The notes below the pieces were generated by a model that worked only from the letters and a program-made list of their open reading frames with translations, had not been told where the DNA came from and ran no database searches. A program made the translations under genes and the position numbers. Shown one piece after another: positions 55,521 through 64,000 of a stretch of DNA of 64,000 nt. The stretch spans positions 183,442 to 247,441 of the forward strand of contig JAEZGX010000009.1 in the NCBI GenBank assembly GCA_023416735.1, read 5' to 3'. This stretch comes from Verrucomicrobiota bacterium (lineage in GTDB: Bacteria > Verrucomicrobiota > Verrucomicrobiia > Opitutales > Opitutaceae). Within the stretch, counting starts at the first letter, position 1. Each line of letters opens with the position of its first letter.

Positions 55521-56510
55521 CTACGCATGTCGCAATTGCAAGGTGTCGTCTTCCGACACCGCCACGTTGGCGAGCGCCGCGATGTCCGACTCCGTGAGCG
55601 CACAATCCTGGGCTCGCACCAAATCCTGCAGCTCGCTGCGACTGGTCGGCGCGATCAGCACCGATGCCACGTCCGGATGCCGCAGCACCCAGGCCAGCGC
55701 CACTTGCGCTTGCGTCACGGAATGGCGCTCCGCGATTTCGACCATGAGCGCTCGAATGCGCTCCGCCAGGCTGCTCCCAAAGCGCTCGCTCAACCAATGC
55801 TCATCGCGATCGCGTTCCGCGCTGCCGAGCAAAGCCGTTCGCGCGAGATATCCGCCCGCAAGCGGCGAACTCGCCATGAAACCAAGCCGATGCTCCCGGC
55901 ATAGCGCCAGGGTCTCGCTTTCATCGCGCCCTCGTTTCAACAACGAGAAATCTGCCTGCACCGCCTCGAAGCGGCACTGGTTGCGCAAACTCGATCGATG
56001 CAGCGAATCCACGACCCGCCACGAGGGAAATCCGCTCGCCACGGCATAACGCACCAGCCCCGCCCGAACCAGCATGTCCACCGCTTCCAGCACATCGCCG
56101 ACCGGAACGAGACACTCGTCCCATTCGATGACGGCGAGATCGATGTGTCCGCTCCGCAATCGCCGCAGCGAGGCTTCGCAGCATTCTCGAATCACGTTCA
56201 CGAACGAAATGCTTCCACCCGCAGCCGGTCGCCGCAGGGGAAGCCGCGTCGCGATCACGACTTGATCTCGCACGATCGAGCGAGACTTCAGCCAGCGTCC
56301 GACGATCTCCTCGGACCGCGCGTCCGCCGCATCGCCGGCGTCGTTGCTCCAGCAGCGCCCAAGACTCTGCACGCCACCGCCACCGGCATCCCGGTAGGCA
56401 TCGAGCAGCGACAGCGAACCTTCTTCGTCCGCCGCCCAGCCGAGCTTGGCCGCATTGAAGCAGAGTTCGGAGAGGTGCAGATGGGTGCGTCCGAGTTTTC
56501 GTTTGTTCAT
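55521..56510 (-). CDS. Aldo/keto reductase-fold protein lacking the catalytic tetrad (AKR1)
   Basis: 329 residues. The fold is unmistakably AKR (MNKRKLGRTHLHLSEL at the start, SEEIVGRW, SLRRLRSGHIDLAVIEWDE, SGFPSWRV, ASSPLAGGYL, VALAWVLRHPDVASVLI). But the catalytic positions differ: the usual Asp is Gln48 (GGVQSLG), the Tyr five residues later is absent (Cys53), the Lys of the ATK motif is Arg89 (IATRLPL), and the His of the IHxxD motif is Glu129 (VIEWDE). The same substitutions appear in the second AKR gene at 59028. It is 17 bp downstream of rnk and probably co-transcribed with it. Function is unknown; a cofactor-binding regulatory role is one possibility. Confidence 0.88.
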   Translation of the reverse strand: MNKRKLGRTHLHLSELCFNAAKLGWAADEEGSLSLLDAYRDAGGGGVQSLGRCWSNDAGDAADARSEEIVGRWLKSRSIVRDQVVIATRLPLRRPAAGGSISFVNVIRECCEASLRRLRSGHIDLAVIEWDECLVPVGDVLEAVDMLVRAGLVRYAVASGFPSWRVVDSLHRSSLRNQCRFEAVQADFSLLKRGRDESETLALCREHRLGFMASSPLAGGYLARTALLGSAERDRDEHWLSERFGSSLAERIRALMVEIAERHSVTQAQVALAWVLRHPDVASVLIAPTSRSELQDLVRAQDCALTESDIAALANVAVSEDDTLQLRHA

Positions 56511-56527
56511 GATTCGGGTGTCCGGCA

Positions 56528-56959
56528 CTAGCGGGTCGCGAAATCGACACCGGCGGAAACGGGCGCCTCCGCCTCCGCCGCCGGAAGCACAGATCTCACC
56601 TTCAAGCGACGAACCCCGCCCGGCGTCGACCAGCTCACTTCATCGCCAACGCGGCAGCCGATGAGCGCCGTGCCGATCGGAGCCAGAATCGAGATCCTCT
56701 TCTCCTCAAAGTTCGCCCGTTCCGGGAAGGAAATCGTATAAGCTTCGATCTCGCCGCTATCCAGGTCCTCGAACTCCACGAGCGACTCCATCGCAACCAC
56801 GCCCGCCGGGATGGCTTCGGGAGCGATCACAAAGGCGCGATCGAGTTCCTCGCCGAGTTTCTTCAGCGCGGCACTGGCATTCGAATACAATGCAGTGGTC
56901 ACGAGCAGGCGTAGCTTCGCGTGATCGTCCGGAGTGATATAAATAGGTGTATGATTCAT
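56528..56959 (-). CDS. rnk: Rnk-like nucleoside diphosphate kinase regulator
   Basis: 143 residues from MNHTPIYITPDDHAKLR. The C-terminal 80 residues are a GreA/GreB-type FKBP-like domain ending ISILAPIGTALIGCRVGDEVSW and a GGVRRLKVRSVLPA tail, and the N-terminal helical pair is shorter than in GreA, as in Rnk. Rnk proteins bind RNA polymerase and affect nucleotide pools. A short gap leads to AKR1. The neighbourhood (hibernation factor, small proteins) suggests a stationary-phase or stress role. Confidence 0.85.
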   Translation of the reverse strand: MNHTPIYITPDDHAKLRLLVTTALYSNASAALKKLGEELDRAFVIAPEAIPAGVVAMESLVEFEDLDSGEIEAYTISFPERANFEEKRISILAPIGTALIGCRVGDEVSWSTPGGVRRLKVRSVLPAAEAEAPVSAGVDFATR

Positions 56960-57360
56960 GGCTTTATGGGTTTCGTTCTGGGGTTGAAACGGCTTCCCGG
57001 AGCAACTTGCCCCGAGAGTGCTGCGCGCGAAAACGCGCTTGAGTTGGCCAGTTGAAGAACGGCCGCGTGGGGTGCGCAGCTCGTCTCCAGGCGCGCACGT
57101 CCTCTCAGGAACGTGCCGCCGCAATGTCGCGATGCCCGAGGATCCGCGTCTCAGGTCGGATAAAATGCGCTCGAAAGCGCGCCGACCTTCAGGAGACGGC
57201 CCCGGGTTTCCCCGGGAAGATATACAGCGCCGGCTCATCCGCCGATTGTCGGCGAACGCGGAAAATATAATTCCTCGGCGTGTTGGGGTTCATCGTGGGC
57301 AGACCTGTGCGCCGTGAAAATATATTGTCAATGGGAAAGGCGCTCGCTGGGGCTTTAACC
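56960..57360. other. Gap upstream of rnk
   Basis: About 400 bp. A 34-codon minus-strand frame (57189-57293, starting MNPNTPRNYIFRVRRQ) has a plausible composition but no known family, so it is not called. An AT-rich patch (aatatattgtcaatggg) near 57319-57332 could be promoter-like. Nothing else is seen. Confidence 0.4.
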
Positions 57361-57885
57361 TCACGCTGCGTGCGCCACCTTCGTCGATGCGGCGCGTTTC
57401 TTTCGCCGCAGCTCCCGGAACTCCGCGTCCTTGTCTTTCCAATACGAGAACCATTCGTGCGGACGAAACCGCGCGAGCACGGGCTTCGTCGGAATGAACG
57501 CCTGCACGATGTGGCGGTCGCCCGCGTGGTCCACGAGCTGCAATTCCGCCTCGCCGCCAAACTCGCGGGCCAGCGGCTCGAGAAAGGCGAACGCCTCTCG
57601 CGCCGCCACCGCTTCGCTCGCGCGGACTTCGGCCCGCGGTCGATCGAACGCTTCCTGTGCCTCCCGCTCGTCTGCACCGAACAGGAAGAAAATCTCCGGG
57701 CCGAAACAGAAACCCAAATCGTCGACTGCATAGGTCCGTCCGGTCCGCCAAATTCCTCCAAACAACCCGCGCATCCCCGGATGGGTGTAGCGCAAGGCTT
57801 CCGCCGGCAGGCGAACGTCGCGGCGCAGCAATTCGACCGCGTCGTTGGTGATAAGCTTGGAACGGGAGAGCAGGGAGTTTGACAT
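57361..57885 (-). CDS. Hypothetical protein
   Basis: 174 residues from MSNSLLSRSKLITNDAVEL; no family recognised. It has no signal peptide or membrane segment. A central stretch is FGGIWRTGRTYAVDDLGFCF, and the last 30 residues are very basic (WFSYWKDKDAEFRELRRKKR). It points away from the hibernation-factor gene and toward rnk, and it may belong to the same stress-related neighbourhood. Codon use and GC look like neighbouring genes. Confidence 0.7.
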   Translation of the reverse strand: MSNSLLSRSKLITNDAVELLRRDVRLPAEALRYTHPGMRGLFGGIWRTGRTYAVDDLGFCFGPEIFFLFGADEREAQEAFDRPRAEVRASEAVAAREAFAFLEPLAREFGGEAELQLVDHAGDRHIVQAFIPTKPVLARFRPHEWFSYWKDKDAEFRELRRKKRAASTKVAHAA

Positions 57886-58537
57886 GATCAGGGAGAGCGC
57901 CGGCATGCAGCGCATCGGTTGAGTGAGGTTGAGGTGAGAGCCGCACGATCGAGGCGGCTCGCCAGCTATAAACAGGATCGTCGCCCCGCAAGGCGCGTCC
58001 CGGTGCAGGAAATCGCAGCTCGATCATCCGAGCCGAGACCTCTGCTATTCTCCGGCGGCTAGACCGCAGTCTGGCCGCCCGCTTCGGCAAGAAAGATCCG
58101 AAGCGCGTCGAGCCAGCGGGCCTGCATGACCGTAGCAATCGCCAGAAGAGATGCGCACGGGGGGTTCACGCGGCCACCGCTGTTCACGTTCTCATTTTTG
58201 TCAATATGCAAAGCCATATAAAACTTGACAGAAGCTTGAAAGCGGCCGTTGGTCCGCGCGTCGTCATGCCTTTCGCCTATATACAAAGCGAATATTCCGC
58301 CTTTGCGGTTGTCATCTGTCCGGCGTTTGCCGGCAGGACAAGCTGACGAGCCCCTTGCCACCAGGCGTCCCGGGCTCGCGCTGCTTGGGCCCGCCGGCGA
58401 CTTCAGCGCCTCTTCCGTCCAGTTACGTCACCGTCCACGCGACGTGATCCGCTCCGCCTCCACGGCCGTGTGCGTTCTTCCCTCCACCCGCGCTCGCCCC
58501 GGCGCGATCTCTCTACGGTTTGCACCCCACAACTCCC
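57886..58537. other. Divergent region, with a doubtful small gene
   Basis: 652 bp between the 174-residue protein and the HPF gene. A minus-strand frame of 52 codons at 58059-58217 (starting MALHIDKNENVNSGG) is possible but has no known match. AT-rich stretches around 58190-58240 and 58270-58310 stand out from the GC-rich surroundings and probably contain the promoters of the two flanking genes. Confidence 0.4.
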
Positions 58538-58918
58538 ATGAATTCGTCACCTTCCTCTCCGCTCCTCGAAAAGCTCGTCATCCGCGGCGTGCACTGCGCG
58601 CTCACCGAAGCGATGACGTCGCTCTTCCAATCCCAGGCCGAGCGTCTGCTGCAACGCGAGCCGGCGATCAACCGACTCGAAATCGAGGTGATCGACGAAA
58701 CTCGCAACTTACGACGCGGTTTCGTCGCCAAGGGCCACATCGATCTCGCTGGTTTCGACCTCGCGGCTGCGGTCATGAGCGACGACGCCGCTCAAGCGGT
58801 GGACCTTCTGCTCGTTAAATTCGACCGGATGCTTCGCCGTCGCTCGCTCGCCCTCGCGCAATCCGGCAGCCGCAGCGATATCACACCGCGTTCCACGGCG
58901 GAATCTCCGCTCGGCTGA
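58538..58918 (+). CDS. Ribosome hibernation promoting factor (HPF/RaiA-like, short form)
   Basis: 126 residues from MNSSPSSPLLEKLVIRG. The beta-alpha-beta-beta-beta-alpha pattern of the S30AE family is clear: LVIRGVHCALTEAMTSLFQSQ, RLEIEVIDET, FVAKGHIDLAGFDLAAAVMSDDAAQAVDLLLVKFDRMLRRR. This corresponds to the short HPF or RaiA form; there is no long-HPF C-terminal domain, and the C-terminus is a short Ser/Thr-rich tail. HPF proteins bind the 30S decoding centre and inactivate ribosomes in stationary phase. The second AKR-like gene follows 109 bp downstream on the same strand. Confidence 0.82.
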   Translation: MNSSPSSPLLEKLVIRGVHCALTEAMTSLFQSQAERLLQREPAINRLEIEVIDETRNLRRGFVAKGHIDLAGFDLAAAVMSDDAAQAVDLLLVKFDRMLRRRSLALAQSGSRSDITPRSTAESPLG

Positions 58919-59027
58919 ACCTTCTTCCGCTTCCTCATCGTTGCCGTCCGCAAAACTCGCGGGACGTCCCTTCCTTCGCGCCGCCCGCTGCGGCGCCATG
59001 CCCTCTATTCTTCTTCGCTCTATCATC

Positions 59028-60053
59028 ATGATCCATCACCGCACTCTCGGCCGCACCGGCCTCAAGGTTTCCCAGCTTTCGCTCGGCACGATGAACTTCG
59101 GTTGGCGAACCGACGAAGCCACTTCATTTGCTATCCTCGATACGTTCTACGCGGCGGGAGGAAATTTTCTCCAGGCCGCCGCGATTCTTCCGGCGGTCAC
59201 GCTTCCTACGATCTCCACCAGCGCCAGTGAGGAAATCATCGGTCGTTGGATGACATCCCGGCGCATCCCCCGGCGCGATCTCGTGCTCGGCACGCGGATC
59301 AACGTCCGTCCGCCGCGCACCACCGGCATGAGCCTGAGCCAGATTGTCTGCGAGCGCGTCCGCGATTCGATGCGACGGCTCAACACCGACTATCTCGACC
59401 TGCTCATCTTCGAGTGGAACGATCGTCTTCTTCCCATCGATCGCGCGCTCGAGGCGTTCGACGTCGCCACTCGCCAGTGCTACGTCCGCTACATCGGCGC
59501 TGCCAACTTCCCAACATGGCGCGTGGCCGACAGCATCTCGCTCGCGTTCCGCCGCAACCAGCCGCGTATGGAGGTGCTGCAGGGCGACTACTCCCTCATG
59601 CAGCGAGCCCGCTTCGAACCCGAGGCGATGTCGCTCTGCGACGAGCGAAAGCTCGGCTTCATCGCTTCGTCACCGCTCGCCCGCGGTTTCCTCACCCGCA
59701 AACCGACTCGTGAATCCGACCTCATCGCCTCGCCCCGGCAGTGGCTGCACCGTCGTTTTGAAAACAACTACGGCAACGCCGCCCTCGCGGCGCTCGACGA
59801 GGTCGCCGCCCGCCACGACGCTTCGTTTGCCCAGATCGCCCTCGCCTGGGTGCTCACCAATCGCACCGTCTCGTCGGCTTTGGTGGGCGTGCGCTCCGCG
59901 ACGGAACTCCAGGAACTCATCCACGGCGCCGCACTGCGTTTGTCGACCGCCGACCTCCAGCAGCTCTCCGACGCGACCGCGGCCGAGGAGGTGTTTGTGC
60001 CTGGCGACTTTCTGCTCGGCCAAACGAATCGGAACGGCGTTCTGGCAAACTAA
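59028..60053 (+). CDS. Aldo/keto reductase-fold protein lacking the catalytic tetrad (AKR2)
   Basis: 341 residues from MIHHRTLGRTGLKVSQLSLG. The AKR fold is clear (SEEIIGRW, SMRRLNTDYLDLLIFEWND, GAANFPTWRVAD, IASSPLARGFL, ALVGVRSATELQELI). Catalytic positions are changed: Asp to Gln49 (GGNFLQAAA), the Tyr is missing (Leu54), Lys to Arg90 (LGTRINV), and His to Glu129 (IFEWND). These are the same replacements as in AKR1. It follows the HPF gene and is followed by a hairpin terminator. An oxidoreductase role in the ordinary sense seems unlikely. Confidence 0.88.
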   Translation: MIHHRTLGRTGLKVSQLSLGTMNFGWRTDEATSFAILDTFYAAGGNFLQAAAILPAVTLPTISTSASEEIIGRWMTSRRIPRRDLVLGTRINVRPPRTTGMSLSQIVCERVRDSMRRLNTDYLDLLIFEWNDRLLPIDRALEAFDVATRQCYVRYIGAANFPTWRVADSISLAFRRNQPRMEVLQGDYSLMQRARFEPEAMSLCDERKLGFIASSPLARGFLTRKPTRESDLIASPRQWLHRRFENNYGNAALAALDEVAARHDASFAQIALAWVLTNRTVSSALVGVRSATELQELIHGAALRLSTADLQQLSDATAAEEVFVPGDFLLGQTNRNGVLAN

Positions 60054-60094
60054 CGTCCTCGCCTCCGCGAGTGACGGTCAACTCCGCGCTCATT

Positions 60095-60124
60095 TGCGCG
60101 CGTCTTCGCGCGCATTAGTTCTTC
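60095..60124 (+). terminator. Possible terminator of the AKR2 gene
   Basis: An 8-bp GC stem (tgcgcgcg / cgcgcgca) with a tctt loop, followed by ttagttcttc. Plausible but the T run is broken. Confidence 0.6.
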
Positions 60125-60167
60125 GACGGTCTTACCGGCGCATCCCCCGCGCCGCTCTCGTCCCGTC

Positions 60168-62513
60168 ATGATGTCACCACCCCGATTCCTCTCCACTATC
60201 CTGCTCGTTGTCAGTGTCCCCGCCGGACTGCTTTTCGGATCATCCGACGACCTCACCTTGCACTACACGCGTCCTGCGACGGAATGGGTCGAAGCCCTTC
60301 CGGTCGGCAATGGCCGTCTGGGCGCGATGGTGTTCGGCGGAATCCACCAAGAACGGCTCCAACTCAACGAAGACACATTGTGGGCCGGCGGGCCTTACGA
60401 TCCCGCCAACCCCGAAGCGCTCGGTGCTCTTCCGCAGGTTCGTCAGCTCATCGCCGACGGCGATTACGAAGCCGCTCAAAACCTCGCCCAGCAAAAACTC
60501 ATGGCGCGCCCTTTGCGCCAGCTTCCGTATCAGACGCTTGGCGACATCATGCTCACGTTTTCCGGCGGCGATGTCGTCTCGGATTATCGCCGCGAGCTGA
60601 ACCTCGACACCGCCGTCGCCAAAACCCAATACACCACCGGCGGCGGCGCTTGGGCCGTCCAGCATACCCGCGAGGTCTTCGCGAGCCCCGTCGATCAGGT
60701 GATCGTGGTGCGTCTCACCGCGCAACGTCCCCAGCGACCGGACCAGCCCGCGCACCTCAGCTTCCTGCTCGGCGCCCAAAGCCCCCAGATCGCTCGCAGC
60801 CGCACCGAGGGCAATGACGTGCTCATCCTCGAGGGGCGCAACGGTGCCGCCGAAAACATCGCTGGCGCGCTCACGTTCGAAGCGAAAGTCAAGGTCGCCA
60901 TCGAGGGCGGTTCGCTTCGAAGCGACGGACAGCAGCTTCATGTGCATGGCGCCCGCTCCGCGGTCATCCTCATCGCTGGCGCCACCAGCTTTAAACGCTA
61001 CAACGACGTGAGCGGCGATCCCGCCGCCCTCAACGATGCCACGCTCCGCGCCGTCGCCGGCAAATCCTACGACGACCTGCTCGCCGCGCACACGCAGGAA
61101 CACCAACGACTCTTCCGCCGCGTCTCCCTCGACCTCGGTCGCACCGACGCCGCCGACCTGCCGACCGACGAACGCGTGCGTCGTTTCGCCGACGGCCACG
61201 CCCCCGCCCTCGCGTCCTTGTATTTTCAATACGGCCGCTACCTCCTCATCAGCAGCTCCCGCCCGGGCAGCCAGCCGGCCAATCTGCAGGGTATTTGGAA
61301 CGACAGCCTCAACCCGCCCTGGGGCAGCAAATACACCATCAACATCAACACCGAGATGAACTACTGGCCGGCCGAGATCACGAATCTCGCCGAATGCGCC
61401 GAACCGCTCTTCACGATGATCCAGGAACTGAGCGAAACCGGCGCAAAGATGGCCAAAGATCACTACGGCGCGTCCGGTTGGGTCGCCCATCATAACACCG
61501 ATCTCTGGCGCGCGACCGCACCCATCGACGGTCCGCGCTGGGGCTTGTGGCCCACCGGCGGCGCGTGGCTGTGCTACCACCTCTGGGAACACTATCTCTT
61601 TTCCGGCGACCGCGACTTTCTCGCTCGCGCGTATCCGTTGATGAAGGGATCCGCCCAGTTTTTCCTCGATACGCTCATCGCCGAACCGACAAACGGCTGG
61701 CTCGTCACCAGCCCTTCCATCTCCCCGGAAAACGCGCACCGCGGCGACATCGCCGTCGTCCAGGGTCCCGCGATGGATTCGCAAATTCTCCGCGATCTTT
61801 TCAGCGCCTGTATCGCCGCGTCTGAAATCCTGAACACCGACCAGGAGTTTCGCGACCGCGTCGCCGCCGCGCGACTTCGCCTTCCGCCGGATCAAATCGG
61901 GGCCCAGGGACAATTGCAGGAATGGCTCGAGGATTGGGACGCCCGTGCTCCCGAGCCCGACCACCGCCACGTCTCCCATCTCTACGCCCTCTATCCCAGC
62001 GACCAAATTGACGTGCTTAAAACGCCCGAGTTCGCCGCCGCCGCCCGCCGTTCGCTCGAACTTCGCGGCGACGACGCCACCGGCTGGGCCATCGGCTGGC
62101 GTCTCAATCTTTGGGCTCGCCTGCACGACGCCGAACGCGCCTACGACATCCTCAAATTGCTCCTGCGCCCCGAACGCACGTATCCAAATCTCTTTGACGC
62201 CCACCCGCCGTTCCAAATCGACGGCAATTTCGGCGGCACCGCCGGCATCGCCGAGATGCTGCTGCAATCGCATGGCGGGGAAATCCAACTCCTCCCGGCC
62301 CTCCCCGCGGCCTGGCCCGCCGGCACCGTTCGCGGACTGCGCGCGCGCGGCGGCCTGGAACTCACGCATCTCTCCTGGCGCGAAGGAAAACTCGAACGAG
62401 CCGAATTCCGCTCCACGCAGGGCGGCGAGTGTCGCATCCGTTACGGCGATCGCGTGATCACTCGCACCTTCCAGCCCGGCGAAACTTTCGTCGTCACTCC
62501 CACGCTTGAATAA
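60168..62513 (+). CDS. GH95 family alpha-fucosidase-like glycosidase
   Basis: 781 residues with a signal peptide (FLSTILLVVSVPAGLLFGSS). The N-terminal domain contains ALPVGNGRLGAMVFGG and LNEDTLWAGGPYDP, both diagnostic. The (alpha/alpha)6 barrel contains GIWNDSLNPPWGSKYT, NINTEMNYWPAEITNLAEC and PSISPENAHRG, with Glu521 the predicted acid. The C-terminus has IDGNFGGTAGIAEMLLQSHGGEIQLLPALP. Enzymes of the family are alpha-L-fucosidases or alpha-L-galactosidases, and the enzyme probably acts in the periplasm. No transporter is adjacent; it stands between the AKR2 gene and the SOS cassette. Confidence 0.95.
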   Translation: MMSPPRFLSTILLVVSVPAGLLFGSSDDLTLHYTRPATEWVEALPVGNGRLGAMVFGGIHQERLQLNEDTLWAGGPYDPANPEALGALPQVRQLIADGDYEAAQNLAQQKLMARPLRQLPYQTLGDIMLTFSGGDVVSDYRRELNLDTAVAKTQYTTGGGAWAVQHTREVFASPVDQVIVVRLTAQRPQRPDQPAHLSFLLGAQSPQIARSRTEGNDVLILEGRNGAAENIAGALTFEAKVKVAIEGGSLRSDGQQLHVHGARSAVILIAGATSFKRYNDVSGDPAALNDATLRAVAGKSYDDLLAAHTQEHQRLFRRVSLDLGRTDAADLPTDERVRRFADGHAPALASLYFQYGRYLLISSSRPGSQPANLQGIWNDSLNPPWGSKYTININTEMNYWPAEITNLAECAEPLFTMIQELSETGAKMAKDHYGASGWVAHHNTDLWRATAPIDGPRWGLWPTGGAWLCYHLWEHYLFSGDRDFLARAYPLMKGSAQFFLDTLIAEPTNGWLVTSPSISPENAHRGDIAVVQGPAMDSQILRDLFSACIAASEILNTDQEFRDRVAAARLRLPPDQIGAQGQLQEWLEDWDARAPEPDHRHVSHLYALYPSDQIDVLKTPEFAAAARRSLELRGDDATGWAIGWRLNLWARLHDAERAYDILKLLLRPERTYPNLFDAHPPFQIDGNFGGTAGIAEMLLQSHGGEIQLLPALPAAWPAGTVRGLRARGGLELTHLSWREGKLERAEFRSTQGGECRIRYGDRVITRTFQPGETFVVTPTLE

Positions 62514-62538
62514 GCTTCTGGCGCCGCCCCCCGCTCGG

Positions 62539-62572
62539 AATTCGTGTCCATCGGTGCCCATCCCTGGTTAAA
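62539..62572 (+). repeat. Family A single arm
   Basis: aattcgtgtccatcggtgcc followed by catccctggttaaa, 25 bp after the GH95 stop. Confidence 0.7.
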
Positions 62573-62664
62573 AACGGCAGTCTGAATTTCCCGCCGTCCA
62601 AACCTCTCGTTCGAAAGCGTTTTTGAAACCACCGCGTCTGCTGGATTGCGTCCGCCTCATCATG

Positions 62665-62678
62665 TGTTCACTTGAACA
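62665..62678. promoter_or_regulatory. LexA/SOS box before imuA
   Basis: TGTTCACTTGAACA is a perfect TGTTC-N4-GAACA palindrome, the motif described for Verrucomicrobia LexA. It ends 14 bp before the imuA start codon, so LexA bound there would block the promoter. Confidence 0.9.
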
Positions 62679-62692
62679 GCTAACTTACTTCG

Positions 62693-63337
62693 ATGGCAGC
62701 CGCGACCGAGAAACTCGCCGCGCTTCGGCATCTTCTCGCCGAGCGTTTCCCCACCGTGCCTCGCACGGCCGGACGCCTGCTACCCACCGGTCTCGCCGCC
62801 ATCGATGAATCGACCGGCGGCCTTCCGCTCAGCGCCATCACTGAAATCGTCTGCGATACGCCAAGTTGCGGCGGACATCTCCTTTTCGGCCAGCTCCTCG
62901 CGATCACTCGCCGGGAGCGCCAGCGCGTTGCCCTGATCGATAGCACCGACTCGTTCGATCCCGCCTCCTATCCCGACGACCTGCTCACGCATCTCGTGTG
63001 GATTCGCTGCCGCGACACCACCACGGCATTGCACGCCACCGATCTTCTCGCGCGCGACGCTAATTTCTCCCTGCTCCTGCTCGATCTTCGCGACGCCCCC
63101 GCTGCGGATCTCCGCCGCATTCCAGGCCCGCAATGGTATCGCCTGCAGCGCGCCGTTGAACCCACCGACCTTGCGCTCGTCGTCGAAACCCCGCGCCCGT
63201 CCGTCCCCAGCGCCCAGCTCCGCCTCATGCTCGAAACCTCCCATTCGCCTTCCGCTTTCGACCGCGAACGCAGCACCCTCATCGAAACCCTCCCCGTCAC
63301 GCTGCAACGCCAGCGTCTCCAATCCGCCACCGGTTAA
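62693..63337 (+). CDS. imuA: ImuA-like SOS mutagenesis protein
   Basis: 214 residues. A RecA-like domain lacking the classic Walker A: LPTGLAAIDESTGGLPLSAITEIVCDTPSCGGHLLFGQLL, then VALIDSTDSFDPASYP. The order and spacing match ImuA (also called SulA-like), a partner of ImuB and DnaE2 in damage-induced mutagenesis. An SOS box lies just upstream, and an ImuB-like gene follows after 49 bp. The end of the window prevents checking for dnaE2. Confidence 0.85.
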   Translation: MAAATEKLAALRHLLAERFPTVPRTAGRLLPTGLAAIDESTGGLPLSAITEIVCDTPSCGGHLLFGQLLAITRRERQRVALIDSTDSFDPASYPDDLLTHLVWIRCRDTTTALHATDLLARDANFSLLLLDLRDAPAADLRRIPGPQWYRLQRAVEPTDLALVVETPRPSVPSAQLRLMLETSHSPSAFDRERSTLIETLPVTLQRQRLQSATG

Positions 63338-63357
63338 TCGGCGCCCGGCCTTCGGAT

Positions 63358-63385
63358 GAATTCGTGTCCATTCGTGGTTCAAACA
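63358..63385 (+). repeat. Family A single arm between imuA and imuB
   Basis: gaattcgtgtccattcgtgg followed by ttcaaaca; ends 1 bp before the imuB ATG. Its orientation matches the other copies. Confidence 0.8.
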
Positions 63386-63386
63386 A

Positions 63387-64000
<614 letters not shown>

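Noticed and set aside
58059..58217. 52-codon minus-strand frame (MALHIDKNENV start)
   Set aside because: Possible small gene but without homology or ribosome-binding evidence; mentioned in the gap entry only.

Overview
This is a high-GC chromosomal window from a Verrucomicrobiota bacterium, most likely Opitutaceae. Four things point there. There are two large Pirellula/Verrucomicrobium-type dehydrogenase plus heme (CxxCH) proteins, and a TonB receptor with the DVVVLSPFQV N-terminus usual in Opitutaceae. There are families of intergenic repeats (NHEWTR-type and CGCAAAG-type). A perfect TGTTC-N4-GAACA box, the motif described for Verrucomicrobia LexA, lies just upstream of imuA. No rRNA, tRNA, CRISPR array, insertion sequence or phage gene was seen.

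Layout. 1-33 kb is a glycan and sugar catabolism region: a truncated hydroxyacid dehydrogenase; a tandem-domain nucleoside hydrolase; a binding-module protein and a GH36/31-like glycosidase leading into an ABC sugar uptake set (binding protein plus two permeases); a DUF2961/GH172 protein divergent from a GH92 mannosidase; an SGNH hydrolase; a TetA-like MFS protein; a glycosidase fused to a NIF3-like domain, divergent from a second ABC sugar set; an S9 peptidase; a lipoprotein esterase; a DUF5060 protein; a TonB receptor divergent from GH39 and GH1 enzymes. 33-38 kb holds a six-hairpin glycosidase-like protein coupled to a LacI regulator, an AraC regulator and a XylR-like regulator. 38.5-50 kb is a tight operon with ATGA overlaps: FG-GAP protein, DUF1080-PVC-heme fusion, PVC-heme protein, Gfo/Idh/MocA oxidoreductase and MFS transporter. 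50-55 kb has a secreted beta-helix protein, then a lone MalK/UgpC-type ATPase between two hairpins; it is the obvious candidate to energise both ATPase-less ABC sets. 55-60 kb is a different kind of locus: rnk, an HPF/RaiA-like ribosome-hibernation factor, small unknown proteins and two aldo/keto-reductase-fold proteins that have both lost the catalytic tetrad in the same way. 60-64 kb has a GH95 fucosidase and an imuA-imuB SOS cassette; the window ends inside imuB in a 41-G run that looks artefactual.

The most interesting signals are: (1) a recurring LacI-style operator-like palindrome (CTCAANCGNTTGAG and variants) in front of the divergent carbohydrate genes, in several cases 45-49 bp from the start codon, suggesting one regulon; (2) the paired tetrad-less AKR proteins beside hibernation genes; (3) the glycosidase-NIF3 fusion; (4) several interspersed repeat families that abut or supply stop codons, all with the same orientation of the better-conserved arm, one even inside imuB.
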